A stretch of DNA of 64,000 bases from DASRFR01 sp035651455 (GCA_035651455.1 DASRFR010000029.1:186001-250000); one strand, 5' to 3'. Positions 27,510 through 36,411 are shown, counted from the stretch's first letter. Numbers and translations are program-made. Notes: generated by a model not told the origin, from the sequence alone.

Positions 27510-27971
27510 ATGACCGTGAACCGAGCAAGAGTTTGGCTGGGCGCAGTGGCTGGAGCGGTTGTCTGGTTCTTCTGGAGCTTCATCGCCGGGCAGGTCATCA
27601 TCGGGAATGCCCGCTACCAGGCAGCGATGGATGCCGGCATGTTTCTCAAACAGCCGAGATATTCGTTCTTCGTGGGCCAGTGGTTCGTGATTCTGCTGAT
27701 CGTCTCTGTAATTCTGGCGCATCTCTATGCCTGGGCGCGACCCACGCTCGGACCGGGTCCGAAAACCGCGTTCAAGATCGGCGCGCTCGTCGGCTTTTCG
27801 GCTGGCTTCCCGGACAACTTCGCTTTCGCGGCATGGTCCCCTTTGTCGCGCATGTTTCCTCTCGGCTGGATGCTGGATATGTGGGTAGGAGCCATTCTGG
27901 CGACGCTGACGGCGGGGTTCATTTACAGACAAGCCGACGAAAAGCGCGGTGCCGCCGGCGCGGGATTCTGA
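27510..27971 (+). CDS. Small polytopic membrane protein of unknown function
   Basis: A 153-residue protein with four hydrophobic segments, at about 9-28 (LGAVAGAVVWFFWSFIAG), 50-73, 88-105 and 118-138. The start ATG at 27510 has GGAGG 6-10 bases upstream. The conserved-looking SAGFPDNFAFAAWSPLSRMFP loop and small helices resemble DUF1761-like membrane proteins, but I cannot assign it firmly. It ends 10 bases before the start of the FG-GAP remnant. Confidence 0.7.
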   Translation: MTVNRARVWLGAVAGAVVWFFWSFIAGQVIIGNARYQAAMDAGMFLKQPRYSFFVGQWFVILLIVSVILAHLYAWARPTLGPGPKTAFKIGALVGFSAGFPDNFAFAAWSPLSRMFPLGWMLDMWVGAILATLTAGFIYRQADEKRGAAGAGF

Positions 27972-27981
27972 AGCGGTCGGC

Positions 27982-28332
27982 ATGCCTGGATTCTCTGCCC
28001 TCCTGACCTTCATTTCGCTCTTGGCGCTGACCCTGCTCGGCACGCCGGCACGGGCTCAGTTCGAGACGCGCTCAAGCACGCCAGTTTCTCTATTTCCGAC
28101 TTCCATTGCGGTGGGTGATTTTAATCGGGATGGCAAACTCGACGTTGCCGTCGGAGGAAATGTTTTGCAGGTCATGCTTGGTAATGGGGACGGCACATTT
28201 CGCGCACCAGTGACCTATATATCGGTCAGCTTCGCGCCCACGAAGACGGGCACGCGGACGGCGACCCTCAGCATCACCGACGACGGCGGCGGCAGCCCGC
28301 AAACCGTCCCGCTAAGTGGCAGCGGCGACTAG
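27982..28332 (+). pseudogene. Internally deleted remnant of an FG-GAP/VCBS repeat and choice-of-anchor (ASH) secreted protein
   Basis: The 116-codon frame joins two pieces that normally lie hundreds of residues apart. The N-terminal part has a signal peptide (ALLTFISLLALTLLGTPARA), then the FG-GAP/VCBS segment FPTSIAVGDFNRDGKLDVAV and LGNGDGTFRAPVTY. From residue 81 it switches abruptly to the end of an ASH/choice-of-anchor D beta-sandwich (VSFAPTKTGTRTATLSITD, ending QTVPLSGSGD). Full-length relatives in Acidobacteriota have several FG-GAP repeats and ASH domains between these ends. I infer a large in-frame deletion with its joint near 28222. The frame is still open, so a short secreted product may be made, but neither fold would be complete. 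Confidence 0.65.
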
Positions 28333-28461
28333 CGCAAGCGAGTTCTGGCCGTTTCGCTCTCAGGCTCGAACTCAGGGTCCGTTCATACTGTCAACAGAAG
28401 AAACCGGGATTTGTGAGCAGGAGACACACCAAAGGCGCGACGAGCACATGGATTGCTGAGA

Positions 28462-28830
28462 TCAAGGCTTCACCGGCTCCACCACCACGGCTGTTCCATA
28501 GGCCAGGACTTCGGTAACGCCCTGCATGATTTCGGTGGCGTCATAGCGCGCTCCGACTACGGCATTGGCGCCGATTTCGGCAGCGTGCTGCAGCATCAGG
28601 TCGAAGGACTCGGCCCGCGTCTTCTCGCATAGATTTGTCAGCAAAGTGATATTGCCGCCGACTAGCGTCTGCAATCCTGCCCCAATGGTGCCGAAAATCG
28701 ATCGCGAACGCACCGTGATGCCCCGGACGACGCCCAGCGTGCGCACCACCCGATATCCATCCAGTTCGAACTGCGTGGTCACCATGTTGTGCGAAACTGT
28801 GCGACCGACACCAGCATAAGTAACGCCCAT
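28462..28830 (-). CDS. YbjQ/UPF0145-family protein
   Basis: A 122-residue cytoplasmic protein of the YbjQ (DUF74, 'heavy-metal-binding domain') family. Motifs are LDGYRVVRTLGVVRGITVRS near residues 23-42 and AAEIGANAVVGARYDATEI, followed by EVLAYGTAVVV at the end. Its biological role is not established and metal binding is only a database label. An AGGA 9-12 bases before the ATG at 28830 supports this start, although many homologues begin at the equivalent of Met16. Confidence 0.85.
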   Translation of the reverse strand: MGVTYAGVGRTVSHNMVTTQFELDGYRVVRTLGVVRGITVRSRSIFGTIGAGLQTLVGGNITLLTNLCEKTRAESFDLMLQHAAEIGANAVVGARYDATEIMQGVTEVLAYGTAVVVEPVKP

Positions 28831-29183
28831 TCCATGTCCTTCCCGATCGGTGTTTGTTGCCGCCTACTATAGCGCGTCAATGAGAGCGCCGCTATTCCAG
28901 TTCCGCGTCAATAAGGAATTTCTCAGTTTCAGGATCAAAATGGGCATGGAGCAGATTGGGCCTGCAGCAGATCTGGCAATCTTCCACGTAATGCCGACTG
29001 CGGCCGCCAGACTCGTCTACGCTCGTGTCATTCCACTCACCGCATCCTGGCGCACTGAAAGGCTGCTTGCATTAGAGAATGTTCGCGGTTTTCGCAGTTG
29101 CGAATGCCAGCTGACACGCTAAGTACTTAATTGAAGAGTAGGTGAAACCAGGCACAGGAAGAAAGGTCGAACTTGACACTCAG
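28831..29183. other. Intergenic region without a supported gene
   Basis: A 353-base stretch between two minus-strand genes. An open frame on the plus strand at 28850-29122 (90 codons) lacks a ribosome binding site, a recognisable domain or a signal sequence, and I do not call it. Otherwise it should hold the promoter of the YbjQ gene, which I could not pinpoint. Confidence 0.4.
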
Positions 29184-29765
29184 CTACTCCATGCTGGTGC
29201 CAACGGGCTGGTACTTGTATTTCTTGCCGTCCCAATACAGGGCGGAAACGGTTCCTTCACCTTCGCGCGACTCTTCCGCGTATATAGCCATGACAGTCTT
29301 CTTATGGACAGACATTTTCTTAATGCGCAACTGCTTGAAAGGCAAATTGATGACCAGGAATTTTGCCTTCGGTGTGGCACTATGCCAGGCATCCGCGCCC
29401 GCCCCGTGAATGATGAGCAGTGAAACTCCGCGCAAGTCGGGGTCTTCTGATGAAAACGCGCTGGTGATCTTCACGTCGCCGAAACCATAGAAGCTGTTGT
29501 AGGGGTCCACAACTTTAAAGTTGTAATCGGCTTGATCGGGCAGCGGATTCTTACAACGGGCCGCAATAACCAGGTCTTCCACCCCGTCGCCGTCGAGGTC
29601 AGCTTTGAGTGGGGCGGGGCCGGGCAGTACCGTGCAGGTTTCGCCGAAGGCTTTTTGGACGAACTCATTGTTGACCGCGGTGGTGGCAGACGGCGACTGC
29701 TGCGCAACTGCGCTACCAAGCAACAAGCATGCGAAAGAGAAGGCTGGAAAATTGCGGAACCGCAT
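29184..29765 (-). CDS. Secreted protein of unknown function with an FG-GAP-like Asp-rich loop
   Basis: A 193-residue protein with an N-terminal signal peptide (FSFACLLLGSAVAQ, cleavage after AVA). One calcium-loop-like motif, PLKADLDGDGVEDLVIAARC, resembles FG-GAP/VCBS or dockerin-type Asp loops. The remainder is beta-rich, with a C-terminal VSALYWDGKKYKYQPVG. I do not recognise a family. Two cysteines (near residues 44 and 71) could form a disulfide. It stands 95 bases downstream of thiL on the same strand. Confidence 0.7.
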   Translation of the reverse strand: MRFRNFPAFSFACLLLGSAVAQQSPSATTAVNNEFVQKAFGETCTVLPGPAPLKADLDGDGVEDLVIAARCKNPLPDQADYNFKVVDPYNSFYGFGDVKITSAFSSEDPDLRGVSLLIIHGAGADAWHSATPKAKFLVINLPFKQLRIKKMSVHKKTVMAIYAEESREGEGTVSALYWDGKKYKYQPVGTSME

Positions 29766-29860
29766 ACAGGTACTCTAGTCGCCGTAGCCGTTCGAAGCTA
29801 GAGATAAGCTCGGTAACCAGAGGCCATGAACTCTGCTGATGTGGCGGGGACCGGCGCTCG

Positions 29861-30838
29861 TCAGCGCGAAAAATGTTGCCAACCCCCCGGTTTGAGCTGG
29901 CGGCGAGACTTGCCGTCGCTTCTCAGGAAAATGCGATTCCCGCGTGTCATCACTCCTACACAGGCCACGGGAACTCCCGCGATGCTCGGCGGAATTCGCT
30001 TTTTAGCCGGTGCCGTGAAGAGGAGTTCATAGTCATCGCCACCGTGAAGTGCGTCTTTGAGGTCCACCTGGGTGCGAGGATCCCTCCCGATTCTTGCTCG
30101 TGGAATCAGGTCGGCGTGAAGTTCCGCGCCTACGCCGGACTCCTCGCAAAGGTGCGCCAGGTCAGTGGAAAGCCCGTCACTGATATCGATCATGGCCGAC
30201 GGTAGGCCGTGCTGCCTGAGATAGGTTCCAACTTCGATCCTGGGAGCGGGATGAAAGTACTGGGGAAAATCTTGCTCACGCAATTTCTTGCAAGTGTTTC
30301 GTAACATTTCAAGCGTGGCGGCCGACCCGCCAAGTTCGCCGGTGACATAGATACGGTCACCCGGCTTTGCGCCGGAGCGCAGAATGGCGGTGCCCTTAGG
30401 AAGCGAGCCCAAAACCATGATGTCGGCCAGAATCATCTGGGGCGATTGAGCTATGTCCCCGCCCGCCAGAGCTACCTTGAAATTGCCTGCCAGCCCGAGA
30501 AGGCCGTTAAAGAACCCATCCACCCAACTCTGCGAAATCCGCGCTGGCAGAGCGAGGGACAGAAAAACCGCAACCGGCTCCCCGCCCATGGCAGCGATAT
30601 CGCTCAGTCCGCGGGTCAGACAACGGTGACCTACGACCTCGGCCGGGTGCCACTCGCGGCGGAAATGCACACCCTCGAGAGAGAAGTCGGTAGTGACTAG
30701 CACCTCGTGTTCCGGTGGAATTCGCAGTACCGCGCAATCGTCGCCGATACCCGCCACCACTCGCGTTGACGACACTCGGGATGTGCTCCGCGCGTGCTTT
30801 CGGATTCTCGCGATAAGCGCTTTTTCGGGTAGAGGCAA
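29861..30838 (-). CDS. thiL: ThiL, thiamine-monophosphate kinase
   Basis: Catalyses ATP-dependent phosphorylation of thiamine monophosphate to the diphosphate cofactor, the last step of thiamine synthesis. It has 325 residues of the AIR synthase/PurM-like fold. Motifs are GIGDDCAVLRIP (Mg-ATP binding), VTTDFSLEGVHF, GLSDIAAMGGEPVAVFLSLA, ALAGGDIAQSP, AMIDISDGLSTDLAHLCEES and GGDDYELLFT. The start appears to be TTG at 30838 without a clear ribosome binding site; no ATG lies near. No other thiamine genes are in the window. Confidence 0.93.
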   Translation of the reverse strand: MPLPEKALIARIRKHARSTSRVSSTRVVAGIGDDCAVLRIPPEHEVLVTTDFSLEGVHFRREWHPAEVVGHRCLTRGLSDIAAMGGEPVAVFLSLALPARISQSWVDGFFNGLLGLAGNFKVALAGGDIAQSPQMILADIMVLGSLPKGTAILRSGAKPGDRIYVTGELGGSAATLEMLRNTCKKLREQDFPQYFHPAPRIEVGTYLRQHGLPSAMIDISDGLSTDLAHLCEESGVGAELHADLIPRARIGRDPRTQVDLKDALHGGDDYELLFTAPAKKRIPPSIAGVPVACVGVMTRGNRIFLRSDGKSRRQLKPGGWQHFSR

Positions 30839-31329
30839 CTTGCGATTACTTTAAAGTAAACGCCATCGTGCTAGCGAAGAATTCCGAACGCGAAGACGTT
30901 CGGTATTCCAGAGCACATTCCGATGTTAGATTCGAGCAGCCTGACCGCAACCGGGCGCATCTTACCCGAGCCGGTAAATGGACCAAATGGCCCGCCGGTA
31001 GCCGGATTCGGAGCTGGTACAGGAACACGGGTAATCTGTCCAGTTGGGCATGGAACGATTACCTCCCATTGGTAACCAGTCTAAGGTGTCATACGGCGTT
31101 GACAGGGCGGAACCGAGTTTGTTACGGTTTGTTGACGATCCAAACACCTTTGGCCGAACTAAGTGCTGTGTTCCGTGTAAATTGCAGCCAGTAGTTCGGC
31201 ATCACCTGCTTTCCGGTAAGGTTACGGGTATACGTGAGCCTCAGCTCCCATTGCGGGCGTCACCCGGAGTCAGAAGGTTTCAAGGGCTCCTAAAAAGCAG
31301 AGCCGCCCTAAGGTGATCTCTGATTCCTA
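30839..31329. other. Divergent intergenic region between thiL and the M23 peptidase gene
   Basis: A 491-base non-coding region. It must contain promoters for both flanking genes. On the plus strand TTGACA at 31099-31104 is a good -35 candidate, but no good -10 follows at the right spacing. The part nearest the peptidase gene is predicted to fold (see the inverted repeat at 31153-31200) and could be a regulatory leader. Confidence 0.45.
31153..31200 (+). repeat. Perfect 9-bp inverted repeat in the leader of the M23 peptidase gene
   Basis: GCCGAACTA at 31153-31161 pairs perfectly with TAGTTCGGC at 31192-31200 across a 30-base loop. It lies 130 bases before the peptidase start codon, so in a long leader transcript it would form a stable stem. 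I tried to match known cell-wall-associated riboswitch consensuses by eye and could not. Confidence 0.5.
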
Positions 31330-32259
31330 ATGGGCAGGAAAAAGCTATTGCGTAAACGTTTTTACATTCTTTTTGTAGCGCGCGACGGAGACGGCCAGCT
31401 ACGCAAGGTACCCATCCCCGTTCACTACCTTTATGTTTTCGTGGTGGGCGCGGCGATTGGATTCCTGAGTCTCACCGGGATCGCCAGCTCGTACGCCCGG
31501 ATGCTGCTCAAGGTTTCTCGTTTCAACCAGCTACGCACCGAAAAAGAAGAGCTCAAAACGCGCTACTCCCGGCTGGAACAGGTGGCCAGAGAGCGTGACA
31601 TTCAGGTCGCGTCTCTGGGATCCCTGGCGAGCGAGGTTTCCGCGCTATACGGTTTGAAATCGGAACCAGCGCTGGTGACTGCTTCGGCGGATCAGATCCA
31701 GGATGTCCAGGTCAGTTCATCTCTCAACCAGCTCTATGCTCTGCGAACCTCGGCTCTGAGCGGTGCTGCCGCGATCGGCATCTCGCTGGGGCTTAGCCGA
31801 AACGTGACTACGGCGGACTGGCTGCGGGCTTCAGCCGCACCGAATTTGTGGCCAGTGGAGGGTCCGGTTACGGGCTCGTTCGGAGAGCGCACCGATCCAT
31901 TTAACGGTGAAGGCGCATTTCACTGCGGCGTAGATATTTCGGCGGCTTACGGTCAGCCGGTAATCGCGCCGGCCGATGGCGTGGTGAGCTTTGCCGATTT
32001 CCTGGGCGGATATGGCAAGGCGATCGAAATTGAACACGGACACGGCATCACGACTCGCTACGGTCACCTGGCTAACTTCGCCGTGTTCCCGGGCCAGCAT
32101 ATACAGCGCGGCGATACGATTGGCTATGTGGGATTGAGCGGTCGCAGCACTGGTCCCCACCTTCATTACGAAGTGCGCATCAACGATACCCCAGTAAATC
32201 CTTACAAGTACCTGCGCATCACCGTCGCCCACGCGGGCGGCTTCGCAGCCGGAAAGTAA
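31330..32259 (+). CDS. M23-family (LytM-like) peptidoglycan endopeptidase, membrane anchored
   Basis: A zinc endopeptidase or divisome/elongasome activator of 309 residues. It has a basic cytoplasmic N-terminus, a TM at about 35-57 (LYVFVVGAAIGFLSLTGIA), a coiled-coil segment (about 65-105) and a C-terminal LytM domain. Zinc ligands are visible as His and Asp in FHCGVDIS and as the HxH of GPHLHYEV; GHLANFAVFPGQHIQRGD matches the family core. All ligands are present, so it is probably catalytically active and not a degenerate EnvC-like activator. It would cleave peptide crosslinks in the periplasm. A structured leader precedes it. Confidence 0.92.
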   Translation: MGRKKLLRKRFYILFVARDGDGQLRKVPIPVHYLYVFVVGAAIGFLSLTGIASSYARMLLKVSRFNQLRTEKEELKTRYSRLEQVARERDIQVASLGSLASEVSALYGLKSEPALVTASADQIQDVQVSSSLNQLYALRTSALSGAAAIGISLGLSRNVTTADWLRASAAPNLWPVEGPVTGSFGERTDPFNGEGAFHCGVDISAAYGQPVIAPADGVVSFADFLGGYGKAIEIEHGHGITTRYGHLANFAVFPGQHIQRGDTIGYVGLSGRSTGPHLHYEVRINDTPVNPYKYLRITVAHAGGFAAGK

Positions 32260-32400
32260 TCACCACGCTTCGGCTGACCGCCTTCGGCTTAGTGTCGCAT
32301 GAGCCTGCATAGGTTCCGCTAATCTGCCCCTGTGAGAGGTCGTTTATTTGGAAGGCGGCAAGGAAAGCCGCTGCGAGAAGGAATCCGGGCCCTTGGCGTC

Positions 32401-32790
32401 CTATTGCCTGAGGCCTATCCAGTGTTCGGAGATAACCATTGAATTACCTGGATTGTGTGGATCGTAGCGCACCGAGGTGGGCAATCCCAAACGGCAGGAT
32501 TGGAGGTTGATCCACTGGCGAAGATAAGTCACGTCTTGCGACGCTTCGTAGGACACGCCGGAAACGTCATACTTGAAAATCAGCATGATGGCGGGTCCGT
32601 GCCCGTTGGAGGCTAATTCTTGTACGTCGATCACGGTGCCGTCGGTAATGCGGCCGACCTGCTCGAGGAACTCCCGGCGCGTGCGTTCTATTTCCTCCGC
32701 AGACTTCGGTTTCCGGCGCAGAAACGCGTAAGCCGCGAGTGCAAGACCACTCCCACCAAGTACCAACGCGTACAGACGAAGGGCAATCAT
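32401..32790 (-). CDS. DUF3592-like membrane protein
   Basis: A 129-residue protein with one N-terminal TM (ALVLGGSGLALAAYAFL) and a soluble domain with the phrases GTVIDVQE, MLIFKYDVSGVSYEASQ and VRYDPHNPGNSMV. This ordering fits DUF3592-type domains, where a 'Y-x-P-xNP' element follows a beta hairpin. Function is unknown. It is a lone gene on the minus strand between the M23 peptidase and the fumarylacetoacetase-family gene. Confidence 0.72.
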   Translation of the reverse strand: MIALRLYALVLGGSGLALAAYAFLRRKPKSAEEIERTRREFLEQVGRITDGTVIDVQELASNGHGPAIMLIFKYDVSGVSYEASQDVTYLRQWINLQSCRLGLPTSVRYDPHNPGNSMVISEHWIGLRQ

Positions 32791-32935
32791 AAATCCTGGA
32801 AGGAGCTGAGCCGCCGGGAGCGACGGCCTCCTATTGCATCAGCATAAGCCCGAAAATCGAATGAGGGAAGAGCTGGCGAGGTTACCAACGTGGGGGCGAA
32901 TTCCCTTTCGGAATTGGCATCGCTTCCTATCGCGC

Positions 32936-33748
32936 CTAAGTGCCGCTTTCCTCGTCGACGACGCTATTCCTTAATAAGCCCACTCCGTCCACGCTGACTT
33001 CGATGACATTCCCCGCGATCACCGGTCCCACTCCCTTGGGAGTTCCGGTTGCGATGAGATCGCCTGGGAGGAGAGTCATCACCCGCGTGATGTAGCGGAT
33101 AATCACGTCCAAAGTAAAAATGAACTGTTTCGTGTTTCCTTTCTGCCGCACCTCGCCATCCACGCGAGTTTCGACGCCGATACCAGCCCAGGGATCGGGG
33201 TCGTTCGTCACCAGCGGGCCTACCGGACAGAAGGTGTCAAAACCTTTGGCGCGCGTCCACTGACCGTCTTTGTTCTGCAGGTCGCGGGCGGTGAAGTCGT
33301 TGACCGCGGTATAGCCCAGGATGCAAGGACGCACATCGTCATCCGGGCGCAATTTGTAACAGGGGCGTCCGATAACCACTCCCAGTTCGCCTTCGTAATC
33401 GGTGCGTTGCGAAATTCTTGGGCGGCGGATGTTTTCGCCATGGGCGAGTAGCGATGATGGAGGTTTGAAGAAAATCAAGGGCTCTTGCGGAACTTCGTTT
33501 CCCAGTTCCTCCGCATGCTCGCGGTAGTTCCTGCCAACACAAATAATCTTTGATGGGCGCACAGGGGCCAGCAGCTTGGCCTCGTCCAGCGCGATGCGAG
33601 AAATGCTTCTGCTCCGCAGGTCGTCCATGTCGCCGCCCACATCCTCCGGCGCAGTGGAGAGCACTCGCGTAATCTCGTCGCGACCCGCTACGGACTCAAC
33701 CAGTCCATAGTGTGCGTCACCATTCAGTTGAAAACGGCAATATTTCAT
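32936..33748 (-). CDS. Fumarylacetoacetate hydrolase-family protein
   Basis: A metal-dependent C-C hydrolase or decarboxylase/isomerase of the FAH superfamily, 270 residues from the ATG at 33748. An upstream in-frame codon (33862) would add a non-homologous extension. Motifs include KIICVGRNYREHAEELG, PLIFFKPPSSLLAHG, the metal-ligand region TDYEGELGVVIGR, YTAVNDFTARDLQ, and GDLIATGTPKGVGPV near the end. Substrate cannot be assigned; relatives act on acylpyruvates, 2-hydroxyhepta-2,4-diene-1,7-dioate or oxaloacetate. No aromatic degradation genes are adjacent. Confidence 0.88.
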   Translation of the reverse strand: MKYCRFQLNGDAHYGLVESVAGRDEITRVLSTAPEDVGGDMDDLRSRSISRIALDEAKLLAPVRPSKIICVGRNYREHAEELGNEVPQEPLIFFKPPSSLLAHGENIRRPRISQRTDYEGELGVVIGRPCYKLRPDDDVRPCILGYTAVNDFTARDLQNKDGQWTRAKGFDTFCPVGPLVTNDPDPWAGIGVETRVDGEVRQKGNTKQFIFTLDVIIRYITRVMTLLPGDLIATGTPKGVGPVIAGNVIEVSVDGVGLLRNSVVDEESGT

Positions 33749-33882
33749 AAATCGTAGTTGTGCTTGGCCTCTAGCCAGAGGGTTACAGGGCCCGCGATGG
33801 TCCGCGAGCGCGATTCGAGCCCGGCGTTTAGTGTATCCGAACGCTCCGTGCGCCACGCTCAAGCGGACAGCCCGACCGCCCT

Positions 33883-34989
33883 CTAAGGTACTTTTTCGCT
33901 CGCAGGCTGAGAGCGGGTGCTCTCGTTTCCGCGTACATCCACGGCGGAAATGGAATACTCATATTCGCGTCCCGCGGACACGCCGCTGTCGCGGTAAGCC
34001 GGAGCTTTTACGAGTTCCTCATTCAACTTGGCCGGTTGACTGCCATTCTCGCTGCGGTAGACGTTGTATCCGGCCAGGTCCGCGTCAGTATCCGGAGCCC
34101 ATATGAGATCCACGAATGGCTTCTGGCCGGGTCCCGAGAACACGGCCTGTAGTCCGGTTGGCACAGCAGGTGGAAACACATCCCGCGCGACTACCTGAAC
34201 AGGGGCCGAATCATCTCCCTCCACCTCAGACGTGGGATTCGAGTCCGCTTTGACAACGCTAACAATGGCGAGCCGGTAGTCGTAGGTTTTTTCCCACTCG
34301 AAGCTGTGATCGACGAATCGCACGGTTCCCGGCGCTTCGAGCGGCAGGTCCGAGATGACGTACCAATTGACGCCTGAGGCGTCGCGCCGGTAGACGCGGT
34401 AGATGTGCGAAATCGAAGGAGAAGGATGAGCGTCCTCGACCCCTGTCCAGGTGAGCACTACGCCATCGGCTGTGACTTCCCCATGAAAATCGCTGGGTGG
34501 AGGCAGAGTGGGCGCAAGCGGAACATGCACCTGGTTAGAGAATCCCGCGCTTCGATTTCTCGTGTTGAAAACGGCGATTGCATAAGTAGCGTCCGCGGTC
34601 GGATTTTGCTGTTGCAGTTCCGCGGAGAGCGTATCTGTGTAGCTCGCAGCTAGATTTGGGGCGGGCCCGTTCTTCCTTTGCTCTATGGGCGCTGCGGCCG
34701 GGGGACTCACCTCGCCTACGGGAACATCGCACTGAACAATGACGATCTCGAGCCCACGACAGATCTCGCTTCGTCCGAGATGACGCAAGTTCTGGCGATC
34801 GGTGGTTCGACTGGGAACCGTCCAGGCCAAGGTCACTTGGCTTCCCTTTCGCGATGCGTGCAAGTCCCCGACCGGCTTCGGAAGTTCCAAAGAGGGCGGC
34901 TGAGGCGCGGCAGTCGAGGCGCAGCCGAGCTGAATAACACTCAACGCAAGCACAAACCAGATGCCATAAGCACGGCGGCAAAATTTCAT
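33883..34989 (-). CDS. Lipoprotein with tandem fibronectin type III domains
   Basis: A 368-residue predicted lipoprotein. The signal sequence ends with the lipobox QLGCAS (Cys at about residue 23 from the ATG at 34989). Three fibronectin type III-like modules follow, each opening with a P-x-P-x-x-L/F phrase: PVGDLHASRKGSQVTLAWTV, PSDFHGEVTADGVVLTWTGV and VPTGLQAVFSGPG. The modules close with patterns such as GREYEYSISAVDVRGNES. Such proteins are typically surface or periplasmic binding scaffolds. No enzyme domain is present. It stands on the same strand as the preceding aminotransferase gene, 69 bases after it. Confidence 0.85.
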   Translation of the reverse strand: MKFCRRAYGIWFVLALSVIQLGCASTAAPQPPSLELPKPVGDLHASRKGSQVTLAWTVPSRTTDRQNLRHLGRSEICRGLEIVIVQCDVPVGEVSPPAAAPIEQRKNGPAPNLAASYTDTLSAELQQQNPTADATYAIAVFNTRNRSAGFSNQVHVPLAPTLPPPSDFHGEVTADGVVLTWTGVEDAHPSPSISHIYRVYRRDASGVNWYVISDLPLEAPGTVRFVDHSFEWEKTYDYRLAIVSVVKADSNPTSEVEGDDSAPVQVVARDVFPPAVPTGLQAVFSGPGQKPFVDLIWAPDTDADLAGYNVYRSENGSQPAKLNEELVKAPAYRDSGVSAGREYEYSISAVDVRGNESTRSQPASEKVP

Positions 34990-35058
34990 GGAGCAGAGTG
35001 ATGAGGTTAACACGAGCAGCCATCCTGAGCATTCGGCACTTCAGGGTGCCTGCGGACT

Positions 35059-36411
35059 CTATCCCGCCAGCTCTTTGACTGCTTCGCGAAACACGCGGGT
35101 GTGATGGTCCACATCGTCGCTGCCGGTGGCGGGCGACATCAAAGCCATGTTATGAAACGGAGTGAGCAGGATGCCGCGGTTCATAGCGTAAAGGTGCATG
35201 AAACGCTCCAACTCAAAATCCATAGCATCGTGCGCCTCGGTTCCATTGCGCGGCCGAGTGGGTGAGAAGAGATACTCCGCGCGGCAACCGAGCCGGCTTA
35301 CATGCCAGGGAACACTGTATTCCACCAGCACCTTTTCGACTCCTGTCGTCCAGCGCTGCGCGAGAGGGATCATGCGGTCGAAGGCTTCTTTGGTTAGCAC
35401 CTTTGTCAGCGTGGCACGCATCGCGGCCAGCGACAGAGAATTCCCGGCGAGGGTTCCACCGATACCGCCGGTGTCGCAGTCCTCCAGGTTTTGCGTGAAA
35501 GAGATCTGTTTGGCGACGTCCGGGGTGAAACCGTAGGCTGCGCCGGGAACTCCGCCGGCAATGGGTTTCCCGAAAACAAGAAAATCAGGGTCCAGATTTT
35601 CCGCCCGTGTATAGCCTCCCGGCCCTGCGCAGATGGTGTGTGTTTCATCAATGATCAGCAATGTGCCGTGCTTGCGCGTGAGCTCTCGCAATGCCTGGTG
35701 AAAGCCTGGCTCGGGATGAACGATGCCCACGTTGGTCAGGGCGGGCTCGGCCAGAACACAGGCAACATCTTCCGGAGCGAGCGCCTGCTCAAGTGACTGG
35801 ACATCGTTGAACTCCACCACTTTTGTGGTGACAGCGGGATCGACCGGCGGTCCGATATTTCCGCGTCGGGCCTGAGCGATCCCTTCTCTGTTAAGCGTGA
35901 TGAAGCTCTCGTCAACAGTCCCGTGGTAGCACCAATTGAAAACCAGAATTTTAGGACGCCCGGTAATCTGCCGAGCCAAACGGATACAGAAGCGATTGCC
36001 GTCAGTCGCGGTGAGGGCGAATTGCCAGTACTGCAGGCCAAAGCGCTTCTGCAGCTCTTCTCCCACCCAGATCCCATCTTCGCTGGGCAACATCAACGTG
36101 ATCCCACGCTTAATCTGCTGTTCGACGGCGGAAACCGTGGCGGACGGTGAGTGGCCGGTCATCGCGCCGGTGTCGCCCAGGCAAAAATCAACGTAACGAT
36201 GTCCGTCTACATCGTAAAAATGCGCACCTTGCGCCTCGCGCAGGAAGGGGGGAAACGCGCCCGCCCACTTCATCATCCAGTTCATGGGCACGCCGCCCCA
36301 TAGCGACTTGCCCGCGCGTTCAAACAATGCCCTGGATTTCGGACGCTCGTCGACAAAGCGCTTCTGCTCGCGCTGCATCAAGGAGTTCAACCGTTGCCGG
36401 TCGATGCTCAT
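35059..36411 (-). CDS. Class III aminotransferase, glutamate-1-semialdehyde aminomutase-like
   Basis: A 450-residue PLP enzyme of the class III (ornithine/GSA) aminotransferase family. The start ATG 36411 follows GAGGGG at 36415-36420. Motifs are YVDFCLGDTGAMTGHSP, FALTATDGNRFCIRLARQIT, the cofactor aspartate in LLIIDETHTICAGPGG, the Schiff-base lysine in FLVFGKPIAGGVPGAAYGF and GTLAGNSLSLAAMRATL. It resembles HemL, but the PLP segment G-K-P-I-A replaces the usual G-K-I-I-G, and context gives no tetrapyrrole genes. I therefore call it only HemL-like and do not use hemL. It may use a different omega-amino substrate. Confidence 0.85.
   Translation of the reverse strand: MSIDRQRLNSLMQREQKRFVDERPKSRALFERAGKSLWGGVPMNWMMKWAGAFPPFLREAQGAHFYDVDGHRYVDFCLGDTGAMTGHSPSATVSAVEQQIKRGITLMLPSEDGIWVGEELQKRFGLQYWQFALTATDGNRFCIRLARQITGRPKILVFNWCYHGTVDESFITLNREGIAQARRGNIGPPVDPAVTTKVVEFNDVQSLEQALAPEDVACVLAEPALTNVGIVHPEPGFHQALRELTRKHGTLLIIDETHTICAGPGGYTRAENLDPDFLVFGKPIAGGVPGAAYGFTPDVAKQISFTQNLEDCDTGGIGGTLAGNSLSLAAMRATLTKVLTKEAFDRMIPLAQRWTTGVEKVLVEYSVPWHVSRLGCRAEYLFSPTRPRNGTEAHDAMDFELERFMHLYAMNRGILLTPFHNMALMSPATGSDDVDHHTRVFREAVKELAG

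Noticed and set aside
26823..28043. A 406-codon minus-strand open frame
   Set aside because: It lies antisense to the SRPBCC and membrane protein genes, which have recognisable folds and ribosome binding sites; its product is Arg/Pro/Ser-rich without a domain.
28850..29122. A 90-codon plus-strand frame in an intergenic stretch
   Set aside because: No ribosome binding site, signal, domain or operon context.
31081..31329. A c-di-AMP (ydaO-type) riboswitch before the M23 gene
   Set aside because: A GGCGGAACC phrase resembles part of the consensus, but the GGGGUGAAUC and the final CCGUCAGCUAACC elements are not there.
35059..36411. Calling the class III aminotransferase hemL
   Set aside because: The PLP-lysine segment and missing tetrapyrrole neighbours make the specific name unsafe.
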